DNA of 64,000 nucleotides from Tubiluchus corallicola (taxonomy: Eukaryota; Priapulida; Priapulimorpha; Priapulimorphida; Tubiluchidae): positions 1,199,001 through 1,263,000 of the forward strand of contig JAQGDQ010000014.1 in NCBI GenBank assembly GCA_030141605.1. Direction: 5' to 3'. A program made the position numbers and the translations under genes. Shown one piece after another: positions 55,601 through 64,000 of this stretch. The number at the start of each line of letters is the position of its first letter. Position 1 is the first letter of the stretch. The notes beneath the pieces were generated by a model that did no database searches, was not told the DNA's origin, and saw nothing but the letters and a program-made list of their open reading frames with translations.

Positions 55601-58600
55601 TTTTTTCTTTAGGCTCTATCACCACCACCAGTTTTTAGTGATGGCCACAGTTCTTGGTATTAGTGTTAAACTGGGTTCATGTTCTCGTGTGTGGGTCATG
55701 TGCATGTGGAGAAACTTTTCACACTAGGGGTAGAAAACAAAAATGGTGAAAATAATAAAGCAGCGATACGTTCATCAGGACTTGAGCAAAGAAAGGTGCT
55801 CAGCAGACAACTTCCAACTTCCAATGATCAGGAATTCGAGCCAGCCTTTCACAATTGGAGGAAGACAATGGCGAAGTTGGAGGTGGTAATACTAGGTGGG
55901 TCGATTGACAAATTCGAGAGTGTACAAGCCAATCTTTTTGTAACATACATTAAGTCTCCAATCCGACCTGTCATCTACCATTGTACAAAACTGGAAAGGA
56001 AGAATTAGCGAAGAAAAAGCAGACGTAATAGACCATAGAAGAGATAAAACGACACAAATGAGCTCCTCCTGGAGTTACCCTTTTGAGCCAATTATTTAAA
56101 GCGTTGCAACAGCTACCAAACCAAAAAGATTTCCAATGTAGTTAATAAAAAACTTCAAATGCAAAAAATTAGGTAACATCAACAAAAAAGAAGGTATCAG
56201 TTTCGATCATCAGATGAATACTGTTGATATGCGAGGTATCCGCTGCTAATCTCTAAAGATGTGTATTAAAACCTTCAACAATACATATTTTCGGGATCTG
56301 GATAACGATACATAAAATGAATCGAGACTGGACTACAGTTAGACTTTGGTCTAAGATGATTTTGGAATCAAGGCTTGACTTGCCACAGTGTTCCCTCATA
56401 ATCCAGTCTTCAGTAATATCTACACTTGACTTACGTGTATTTGATTTCATAGATACAAATATTTGGTGAAGCACAAAACTAGTATGATATTAAACTGATA
56501 AAAATGACAATTATTCTCCCAAACTGTTGTTCATTTGGGTGATGAAAGATACATCTCAAAAGATTTACTGCTCAATTCTTATGTAAGTGCCGAATTGGTT
56601 AGAAGTGTTTTACGTCTCCTCTCGTCTAACTACATATAGTGCCTGCAATAAATATACAATGAAATATTGCTTGGCAAAAACGTGGCTTTACGTTAAAACG
56701 TAACGAAGGAAAACGGTTGACGGTGTGAAAAATTCTGATTACTAAAAATGAATGCTGTCGGCTTGATCGAAAACAAACCTTGGCTGCTCCAGTTTGAACG
56801 AAGATGTTCAACCAGGTTAGAAGAGTCAGAAAACGGTTACACTGGAAGCTAATTATGTACACTGTTAATTAAACAATGGAAAAATTAAACAACATCAGGA
56901 AATGCATGGCAACGAAAAATGATTTGGACGTCATAACGAAGCACGTCCAGGTGCTAGATAAGCGGGTGAGCAAATCATCTAATGAGGAGCTTTGTGAGAA
57001 GCTTAGTGCATCACAGCAAGAAATTAACGACTTTAAGATGTCATTTACACGAGCTGAGCGTTATAGCCGGCAATACAACTTCAAAATTAATGGTCTTCCT
57101 GAAAATAAAGACGAAGATACAGTAAAGTTTATTGAAAGAGATTTGGGCATAACTGATCTAGAGAACCCATCGACTAAAATCCAGGGTGAAACCAAGACGT
57201 ATAATACGGCGCCTGTTACAGTCGCATAAAAAAAGTCCAAAATTATCATGACCTCAAAGAAAGAATTAGTGTCACAACCCTAAATTTATCTCCAGGATAA
57301 CCTCACTAAATACGACTATGAACAGAAGAAGAAACTGAAGCCTGTAATGAAAGCAGCTTTCAAAGGCTGGGAGGAAAGTGAAATTCAGCAGCTCGTCGGC
57401 AAGTTGTACATCAACGGCAAGGAATACAAGCCATGATCATGTGACTCACCGACCTGATAATCAGATGACTGTGCTATAGTGACTTACTTATTTGTGAATA
57501 TGGCTAAAAGCCAGGACTGACACAGCAGCATTGCAATTAGGCCTATTGTGGTAATGTAAAAAATATCTTTTCATTTAATAATGATGAGCATTCAACTGCA
57601 ACATTTTTTTACTTCAAAGAATTTTTATGTTATTTATTTTTTTATATTTTTTTCACAAGCACAGTAGATTGAACTGAATAAATTTTGCCGACACATCAGT
57701 ATTGTAAATGTTGAAGAATGAAAATTATAAAAAATCTAGAACTTTTATATTTCAATCTTCTACATATTATCTAATTACCGTCAGTTTAAAATTTGTCCGT
57801 TACGACTTTAACATTACGTCAGAGCACGACGTATTAGTTTTTTCCTATATCACTGCTGAATTGTATTGTGCTGCATATCCTACAGTCTAGCCTTGGTCCA
57901 GAGCCCACATTCATTGTCATATTGGTTTATGGGCCTACTAATTTGGTTGTTTACCAACTGCCAAGACATTTCGATTGTATTGTGTAACCAACTGTATAAA
58001 TTCTTGACTAAGATTATAACTATTAACGCTAGGCTTCGCAAATGTAAACGAGTTGTGCTATTCATGTGATCTCTTGCTGTAAGCAAATAGATGTAACTAC
58101 TTTTATGTGGGTTCTGATTTACTGTACACTTCTGTATCAATTAACTTGTTAACCAAATACCTTGTTTTAATTCCAATTTGTAGAATCTACCTGTCAGAAA
58201 AACCTCCGTCTTAAGAAGCTACTGGTTGAGCACTTTATATGCAGCAAAAGCAACTACAGCGTAATAGCTACGACCAGGCTTGCTCAAAGTGAGTTTATAA
58301 CGAATGATAAACCATCGAACTCAAATAATCAAATTTACGACTACTTAAACTTATTTATAAAGGTCACTGCTTTATTTCTCTTTACGTTTGGCTAAGGAAA
58401 TGCTGAACAAATGGATTACCATGTCTAAAATAGGTCAATAACTCATTAGTAAGTTTATACTGTCACCACCACCATTAATGTTTGCTCCTGAAACGCATTT
58501 TATAGTTAATATAGAACTAATGTCACAGTATGAAATTGACTGTTTACAATTATAAACATACAAGATATGGGGATATGGGGGAGGTATTGCTGTGTATATT

Positions 58601-61600
58601 ACCTCAGAGCTTTTTCCTAAAAAGCAACCCAATCTCGAGAAAATTGGCTTAGAAGTGGTGTGGTTAGAGATTAAAAATGCTAACAACAAATTCCTTCTTT
58701 TATAGACAACCAAATGCTCCTATTGCTGAGTGGGATGACATAAGCGATTCAATTGATAGAGCTATATCTGACTCTATTCCTAGAGTTGTCATTTGCGGTG
58801 ACTTTAATGATAATTTACTAGCTAATTCCCCTACTCACTGATCAAGAGTACAAAATCGTTTCCGGCCTTACTGAAGTCATAAACAAACCTACATGCATTA
58901 TGCCAACTTCGCAAACTCTGCTAGACCCAATATTCGTCTCTTCTCCTACCCTAGCACAAATGCTTGACCCCATATGCAGCGACATTGTCCCTGTTATGTC
59001 CATTTAAATTTCAAGATTCAAAAAGATCCATGTTTCACACGCCGGATATGGTTGTATACAGGCACTTTCGAAATATCCTTCAAAATAATGACTGGCATCA
59101 ATTATCCACCTTAGACATAAATCAATCTGCCAAAACACTAACTGAATGGATAAATGACGCTGCGTACAGTCAATTTCAAATAAAGTCACCCACGTGCAAC
59201 CTAATGACGTCCCCTGGTTAAACTCACACGTTAGAAAATGCATACGTAAACGTAACGCAACGTAAAGCTCACACCAAAGCCAAAGCCTGTAACCTCGTCA
59301 AGACTGGGCTCGAGTTTTTAATCAATGCAATAAAACTATAGAAGCAAATAGAATCGCAGATATCATTCAGAATACTCCATCATCCGAGAAATCTTGGGGG
59401 CATCTCAGCAAGCAACTCGCAAAAACTTGTGGCAACTTATCAACTGAATATCCTCCTATTCAACAACCAAGCTGCATTTTCCACGACTGACAAAGCTACA
59501 TTATTCAATGATTACTTTGCATCCTTAATGTCAGTCAATGACGCAAATGCAGTCTTACCTCATCTTAACGACCCACCCATGAATTTCCTCGACAATATAA
59601 TAATTGATGCCCAAAAGATCCTGAATATACTAAATTCATTAAAAAAACAAAGCTAGTGGTCCTGACATGATAAGTCCTAACTTACTTATCAATGCAGCTG
59701 AAGTCCTGTGAATCCCCTTGCTGACTTATTTAATCATTCTCTTACATCTGGGCATTTCCCCAAAACTTGGAAAAAGCTCATGTTGTGCCAGTCCATAAAA
59801 AAGAAGACAAGTCCTGCGTAACTAACTATCGCCCAATATCTCTGCTCCCCATTCTCTCCAAAGTTTTTGAAAGATGTGTTTTTATTAATTTCTATAACTT
59901 CTTACTGGCCAATACGCTACTCACCATACCAGTCTGGCTTTATCCCAGGAGATTAACTGTTATATTTCGACAACTACATAGTTGAATCTCTTGACAATGG
60001 TAAGGATGTACGTGTAGTCTTCTGTGACATCTCAAAGGCTTTTGACCGAGTGTGGCACAAAGGTCTTCAGCACAAATTAAGAACCATTGGAATTACTGGG
60101 CAACTATATTGCAGGTTAAAGTCCTACCTTTCAGATCGTCAGCAAAGAGTAGTTATCAAAGAATGTTCTTCTAGCTGGAGAAATATTTCTGCAGGCGTGC
60201 CCCAGGGCTCTGTCCTTGGCCCCCTCCTCTTTCTAATATACATAAATGATATAGTAAGTGATATCAATACTGAAATACGACTCCTTGCTGACGATACCTC
60301 TCAGTTTATTTCTGTCGAGAATGCCAGATCATCCGCTAGTCTCTTAAATGACGACCTTCACAAAATACATTTATGGGCTCAGCAATGGCTTATCAATTTT
60401 AATGCACAGAAAACTGAATATATGGTTATATCATTAAAAAAAACTATCCCCATACATCCCTTATTATATTTCAATACTCAACCTATTATGGAAGTAGAAT
60501 CTCATAAACACGTTGGTGTGAACTTTTCTGCAAACGCGCACTGGTCTGACCATATCAACAAAATTATTAGTAAGGACAAAAACAGTCTCAATATCATATG
60601 CAATTTCAAGTACATCCTTGACAGAAAATCTCTAAATACCATTTACCTGAGTTTCATTTGACCTGTTTTTGAATATGCTTGCTGCGTTTGGGACAACTGT
60701 AATGTCATGAAGTTAAATGAACTCGAGAATGTTCAACTCGATGCAGCAAGAATAATAACTGGTGCTATTTGTGGTACAAGCCATCACCATTTGTACCGTG
60801 AGTTGGGATTGCTTTTTCTATGCAACAGACGCATGCAATATAAACTTATACAATTATATAAAATGTTCAGTGGCCTTGCTCCCTCATACCTAGAGAATCT
60901 GTTACAACCCACAGTAAGAACGATCACACGGAATCATGCACTTCACAATAGGGACCAATTTTACAATGAATATCATAGAACAAGTCTTTGCCGCAGTTCT
61001 TTTATTAGTGCTACAACCCAAACCCGGAAAAATTTGCCCCATGATATTAGAAATGCTCTCTCGCTTACTCACTTTAAATGTAAGCTGGACAGCTTAAATG
61101 AGTTTAGAGTTAGTAAGCCACCACCTCATTTTGCTATTGGTGCCAGGTTTGACCAGGTTCATATGGCACAGATGAGAATGAATTGCAGTTTACTAAAAGC
61201 ACACATGTATTCTAAATTCATTGCCCCCTCTCCATAGTGCTCTTGTGGCACTCTCTATGAAGATCCTAATCATTTTCTTATGCACTGTCCAATTTACCAA
61301 CAAATCAGTACCCAGTATATCTATCCTATTGTAGTCACAGAAAACACTGTAAACAGAGGTTAATACCACTGAATGCTTTATTAACATAATCAGTACGTCC
61401 AATATAACATAAATGTCCAACAGCTCCAATAAGTGGATTAACCTGACTGTTCAGAGCACAGGTGTGTAATAACAGACAGGTGACTAGCAGGTAAAAAACA
61501 GAAAAGCTGGCCAAAACCAAAAGTTTTACATTTCCGCCACAGATGGCGCCTCGTGCACGATAAGTAAGATTAACAAAAAACAAATAAAAGCTAAGTCTGC

Positions 61601-62668
61601 TACACCTATAAATCCACTCTCTTCGAATAACATCCAAATACTGTACTACTACGTGGTGATACCTCACTGTCTCTTGATTCTAACAATGCTATAGTATCTG
61701 CTGTCATTTCGTTTATTACACAAAGTGGGCACTTTAATCAATAAAACTAAAACTATAGTTCATTAAAATCTCTGAATTATACCTTACAGAACAAATAATT
61801 TATACTCTTCCATTCCCGTGACCCCAACACTTTCATCGTTCATCTTTCATTAGCTTCATTATCACTCATTCTATTTTTGTAGCTTAACGTCAGCATCAAG
61901 CACATCATAACCATCTTGTCCCACCTATTCGCACACAGCTGTTCAAAAACAAGTTACAAACCTTCTCAATTTCGCTCTTATTTAATACATAAGTAACAGT
62001 TCTTATAATCGTGTGCCTAACTTATAAATGACGTATTTACTTACTGAAAGGCTTTTATATAGGTCATACCTGTTAGCCAATCAGCATTTGATTAATTACC
62101 CGTTGTTTTTATAAATGTACTTATGATTGTAGTGCTCTTTATCAAATAAAAATATTGTTTAAACTAAGTTTTACTGCCTTCAAATCAGGATGAAACTTTT
62201 CACGTCTTCAAATTTTGAAAGAAAGTATTTTTATCACTTACAACAAAAAGGTAAATGTTTTCAGTTTCTGCAATTATTGATTACTACAGCTGCACTTGTT
62301 GCTGATATGTAGTATGATGTTGTTGTGGTTGTGGTGAAAAACAAAAATACGACCTCCTGTCTTATCAATGAATTCCTTTGGGAAAATGCAAGTTTTACAG
62401 AAAATAGAAATCTTATTCTTAACTTTATTCACAAAGTTGTGCATACAGTATCTAGAGTAAAATCCAGTGTTTTTATTGGAAAATTGCCTAATGTTTTTAC
62501 TAATACATGGATTCACTAGACTTACATCTCTTCGACTGTCCTCATGAGATGACAGAGAAGAAGATGAAGAGTTGACACTGGCCACGTCTTCTGCTTGTGG
62601 TGTTTCTGATGAAGTAGCTAGACGAGTATGTGATGCCAACCCTCCATGAATTTGTTCCCCTTTATGAC
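46605..62668 (-). CDS. BCL2L12-like: Bcl-2-superfamily protein resembling BCL2L12/BCL2L14, 3' ten exons (441 codons visible)
   Basis: Probable regulator of cell death or survival, cytoplasmic or nuclear since no C-terminal membrane anchor is seen. Ten - strand exons (62526-62668, 52787-52970, 52007-52126, 51257-51456, 50130-50300, 49759-49879, 48293-48375, 47954-48031, 47605-47754, 46605-46682) join with consistent phases into one open frame ending TAA. The N-terminal part visible is Ser-rich then Lys/Arg-rich (residues 48-108). A helix with LYAEQIAEKLNEF lies near 258-269 and a predicted coiled segment near 285-305. A Bcl-2-like helical bundle follows: EKEIAAWFVEK (322-332), hydrophobic LPLLFGLTRFGIMLVGYG (378-395) and BH2-like YVEDKLGW (409-416). 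The helix order and EKE, AxRLEQL-like and GW features recall BCL2L12; Bcl-G (BCL2L14) is the alternative. The first exon lies beyond the window. Homology is by eye only. Confidence 0.6.
47369..47425. repeat. 25-bp hairpin with one mismatch
   Basis: Arms 47369-47393 and 47401-47425 pair (TATATATTGTTTCAGA with its complement) around a 7-bp loop. It lies in the last intron of the Bcl-2-like gene. Confidence 0.9.
47605..47754 (-). CDS. BCL2L12-like: Bcl-2-like gene exon with BH2-like motif (residues 367-416)
   Basis: The acceptor is ATTTTAG. It encodes LPLLFGLTRFGIMLVGYG and RLKDYCTQYVEDKLGW. The donor TGG|GTAAAT follows the Trp codon in phase 0, the position I recall for the BH2 intron of BCL2. 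Reading through the donor gives a 45-residue alternative C-terminus to a TAG at 47470. Confidence 0.65.
47954..48031 (-). CDS. BCL2L12-like: Bcl-2-like gene exon (residues 341-366)
   Basis: The acceptor is TTTACAG and the donor is CGG|GTAAAT, phase 0 at both ends. It encodes KVISPNEVLDLLGNLNYSQF and QQAAQR. Confidence 0.75.
48293..48375 (-). CDS. BCL2L12-like: Bcl-2-like gene exon (residues 314-340)
   Basis: The acceptor is TCTGCAG and the donor is ACT|GTAAGC. It encodes GRTDGPSSLEKEIAAWFVEK and CATDDLT. Confidence 0.75.
49759..49879 (-). CDS. BCL2L12-like: Bcl-2-like gene exon (residues 273-312)
   Basis: The acceptor is CTTTAG and the donor is AAG|GTATAT. It encodes MSPRSSRD, then the charged helix MLQLKYTEVMKQLKERQQLE. 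Confidence 0.75.
50130..50300 (-). CDS. BCL2L12-like: Bcl-2-like gene exon (residues 216-272)
   Basis: The acceptor is ATTTTAG and the donor is GAA|GTAAGG, phase 0 at both ends. A Pro-rich start (AEPIPIPRPE) precedes an amphipathic helix, LYAEQIAEKLNEFILKE. It resembles the helix before the Bcl-2-like region of BCL2L12. Confidence 0.75.
51257..51456 (-). CDS. BCL2L12-like: Bcl-2-like gene exon (residues 150-215)
   Basis: The acceptor is GTTTAAG and the donor is CAG|GTGAAT. It encodes SADMALDSNENVTTPKGLVD through GGINERQ. An internal Met (MALD) could serve as an alternative start. Confidence 0.7.
52007..52126 (-). CDS. BCL2L12-like: Bcl-2-like gene exon (residues 110-148)
   Basis: The acceptor is TTTACAG and the donor is ATA|GTAAGT. 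It encodes TSENEEKPQTIFSESTEKEA and VVQWGGHLPSVHSAG. Phases fit both neighbours. Confidence 0.7.
52387..52642. repeat. Two 98-bp tandem units followed by a 24-bp-arm hairpin
   Basis: ACTTTGAAYTGCAC at 52387 and 52485 begins two similar units. Next, AAAAAAGTGGACATTTCAAC near 52580 pairs with GTTGAAACGTTGACTTTTTT near 52623. It lies in an intron of the Bcl-2-like gene. Confidence 0.75.
52787..52970 (-). CDS. BCL2L12-like: Bcl-2-like gene, basic exon (residues 48-108)
   Basis: The acceptor is TTGCAG. It encodes a strongly basic stretch (KHKKGVISRIKHSFRQK and KSKFSFLRRKSKSK), possibly a nuclear-localisation or lipid-binding segment. The donor is AAAG|GTGCAA, one base into codon 109. Confidence 0.65.
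53000..55303. other. Large intron of the Bcl-2-like gene, left part
   Basis: AT-rich, with several open frames of 70-130 codons that show no family likeness and overlap one another on opposite strands. From about 55130 the DNA becomes GC-richer and carries a diverged repeat: GGCACACTCTCCAGGTAAG near 55179 versus GGCACGCTCCCCACGTAAG near 55518. Confidence 0.4.
55304..55417 (+). repeat. Two-copy 57-bp tandem repeat with CCAGCASGTGGTGCC
   Basis: Units 55304-55360 and 55361-55417. Each carries CCAGCACGTGGTGCC or CCAGCAGGTGGTGCC (55315-55329, 55372-55386), which resembles the CTCF core. They lie in the large intron of the Bcl-2-like gene. Confidence 0.85.
56876..57436 (+). pseudogene. LINE ORF1 protein, L1/transposase_22-like, broken
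   Basis: A coiled-coil start (NNIRKCMATKNDLDVITKHV) is followed by RAERYSRQYNFKINGLPENK, the RRM-entry motif of such ORF1 proteins. After a stop and a frameshift come LTKYDYEQKKKLKPVMKAAF and KLYINGKEYKP, the C-terminal signature. ORF1 proteins bind retrotransposon RNA. It is likely the same element as the ORF2 pieces at 58556-61729. Confidence 0.75.
58556..61729 (+). pseudogene. LINE ORF2: AP endonuclease plus reverse transcriptase, frameshifted
   Basis: Endonuclease signs in order: GGGIAVYITSELFPK (about 58570), GLEVVWLEIKN, CGDFN (about 58795), LLDPIFVSS (about 58920) and a DIVPVM remnant. RT signs: AHVVPVHKKEDKSCVTNYRP (59770), DISKAFDRVWH (60028), GVPQGSVLGPLLFLIYINDI (60197) and catalytic LADDT (60285). 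After RT come the CSCG...EDPNHFLMHCP finger (61230) and RGDTSLSLDSNNAI (61645) at the C-terminus. At least six frame breaks. Affinity CR1/L2/jockey by the RT block B wording. Confidence 0.85.
61330..61652 (-). mobile_element. About 320-bp insertion in the LINE ORF2 C-terminus, LTR-like
   Basis: The ORF2 protein likeness stops after YIYPIV and resumes at LLRGDTS. The intervening DNA, read on the - strand, has AATAAAG about 50 bp before an ending ...GTGACTACA, as in a solo LTR. The other boundary and target duplication are unclear, so a SINE or MITE is possible. Confidence 0.4.
61730..61770 (+). other. LINE 3' terminus
   Basis: ACTTTAATCAATAAAACTAAAACT shows an AATAAA followed by a short AAACT tail, right after the last ORF2 residues. 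This suggests an element that is almost complete at its 3' end. Confidence 0.5.
61771..62525. other. Intron DNA between the LINE and the first visible Bcl-2-like exon
   Basis: AT-rich and nothing recognised. AATAAA-like words near 62148 precede (T)-rich DNA and may be another decayed tail. Confidence 0.35.
62526..62668 (-). CDS. BCL2L12-like: Bcl-2-like gene, first visible exon (residues 1-47)
   Basis: The acceptor is CTATAG and the donor is GAT|GTAAGT. It begins with two bases of a split codon, so at least one more 5' exon is needed. It encodes a polar, Ser-rich segment (SVNSSSSSLSSHEDSRRD). Confidence 0.7.
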
Positions 62669-63127
62669 CTATAGTAAGAACCATATTAAGTAGAAAGGAT
62701 AACAATGCAATGCTTAATAAAGACCAATATATTATTATTAAATTCTTAATATCAACAATCAATCGATTTTATGTAAAACACTACTTATACACATACAACT
62801 GTTAGTTATAAAAAAATTTGTTGAAAATGATAACGGCGAGTTTTGGGGTATCTGCCACTATTTATTGTTTGTGAAAGGGAATATAATTTCCATTTTGATG
62901 TTTCCTACAATTTTAATCAACACAGTTTACATATTTTAACTAACGTTCAAATTTCGTTAGGTAGAGATTTCTAAAAACAGTGATCTGTAACATCAAAATG
63001 ATTCCACAGAATCAATATTGCACAAAGCGACAAGGACAAAGACATATCATTGTTCATTTAACAGACGACATTAACACAGTGACTTTTAGCGCATAAGGTA
63101 CATATGGCCTGACATTGGCATCTTCTA

Positions 63128-63175
63128 CCCTTGAACTCAAGACCTGCAGTCTGTTGTAAAGACCATTCAGCCACT
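63128..63175 (-). mobile_element. tRNA-like SINE head (A and B boxes)
   Basis: On the - strand TAGTGGCTGAATGG (63175-63162) and GAGTTCAAGGG (63138-63128) match pol III A and B boxes at near-tRNA spacing. No full cloverleaf and no clear tail. Confidence 0.4.
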
Positions 63176-63559
63176 AAACTCAGGGCATGCACTGTTAAAA
63201 TAATCAGTCTTAAAATTTTTTTAATAATAGTACTAATTTTACAATTCAAGAAGCATTTTAGAAAATTTTCTCAAAACTAGTAAACTGAAAACGTTTCAAA
63301 ATTTCAGTTTGTTTCTGGATGCCCAAGGTTTCTGGTCCTAAGAGTGACCCCAAACACGAGTACTGGCACCTGAGTGATTCATCACAATTGCACTGCCGCT
63401 AATAAAAATTGCAATACAACGAAGCATTTACTATATCCATTTCCACTCTTATTTTTTACACAAATCAGAAAGTCAGTGGCTGGTGGCAACTCAAATCAAA
63501 CGGCTAGACAGCAGCAAGGTAAAAATAATAACACAGGTCCAGAATAACTAATTTGCTAA

Positions 63560-63900
63560 CCAGTATTACAGGGCGTATAGATATGATGACATTCTTCTTT
63601 AATCCGGTGAGCTCGTAGTTTCCAGTGAAGCAATTTTTTGGTAGAGAATTCCACAAATAAGAGGCTCAATCAAATATAAGTATAAAAGCAGCTCTTCTGG
63701 ATCTAAAAATTCCCAGGGTAAAAACGTGACAATCAGCAGCAAAATGAGTAACTCTGACCAAATTATCAGCGTTTAAGAAACAATGGCAGGAGATCCTGAG
63801 AGGATTTTCCATAAATTCTTAAATGTAACGAATAATGAACTGATGTACATGTTTTAACATTCGTAGTTTGTAACAAACGGAAAAAAATCTGATAAGATTT
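63560..63900 (-). mobile_element. LINE ORF2 C-terminal fragment
   Basis: - strand frames read THFAADCHVFTLGIFRSRRA, a stop, then ASYLWNSLPKN. The tR...fR-sr-a...LWN-LP order is the ORF2 C-terminal pattern. Degenerate; it lies in the 5' region of the Bcl-2-like gene. Confidence 0.45.
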
Positions 63901-64000
63901 GGAAAATTTCTAAATTACTAATTAGTAAGACACTAAAACATCATGTCTTTGCAACTTTTTTACTGTACAGTTTTTTAGCACTGCATGTAAAGCAATAATT

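Noticed and set aside
55679-56008. 109-codon + strand frame
   Set aside because: No recognisable domain, no splice context, next to repeats in a large intron; chance or decayed element sequence cannot be told apart from a gene.

Overview
This is a eukaryotic nuclear window, almost certainly from an animal, most likely a marine invertebrate. The DNA is AT-rich with GT-AG introns of kilobase size. It holds three genes of animal families (GTP cyclohydrolase I, an R-Ras GTPase and a Bcl-2-superfamily protein), with many non-LTR retrotransposon (LINE) pieces, tRNA-derived SINEs, inverted-repeat DNA elements and microsatellites. I cannot name the species. No bacterial operons, CRISPR arrays or rRNA are visible.

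Layout. (1) 1-5 kb: repeats plus one unidentified exon-like stretch with a membrane-type segment (1094-1296). (2) 5212-23403, + strand: a complete GCH1 gene in 7 coding exons (228 aa), rebuilt exon by exon with consistent splice phases. The first coding exon contributes only 9 nt, and a perfect CRE palindrome lies about 190 bp upstream. (3) 27785-39670, + strand: a complete R-Ras gene in 6 exons (196 aa, CaaX box CTVL). Its introns hold a degenerate LINE, a hAT-type MITE with perfect 8-bp target-site duplication, a SINE and LINE tails. (4) 46605-62668, - strand: the 3' ten coding exons (441 codons) of a Bcl-2-like gene resembling BCL2L12/BCL2L14. Its 5' end lies beyond 64 kb. A 4.9-kb LINE with recognisable ORF1, endonuclease and reverse transcriptase sits in its large intron on the opposite strand.

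How the genes work together. GCH1 makes the first intermediate of tetrahydrobiopterin synthesis; R-Ras is a membrane GTPase; the Bcl-2-like protein is probably an apoptosis or survival regulator. They do not form a pathway. R-Ras and the Bcl-2-like gene are adjacent and tail-to-tail. From memory, RRAS and BCL2L12 are also near neighbours in the human genome (19q13.33), so this may be an ancient gene neighbourhood. A splice donor directly after the Trp codon of the BH2-like motif matches the intron position I recall from BCL2 itself.

Most of the rest is repeat-derived. Notable elements are a 2.1-kb inverted-repeat element with about 410-bp arms placed 30 bp after a GCH1 splice donor, two copies of a tandem-repeat-bearing element, a LINE family whose 3' ends carry different microsatellites, a LINE in which a PHD finger is joined in frame to the reverse transcriptase C-terminus, and a cluster of degenerate palindromes downstream of R-Ras. 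All calls come from reading the sequence; no database search was possible.
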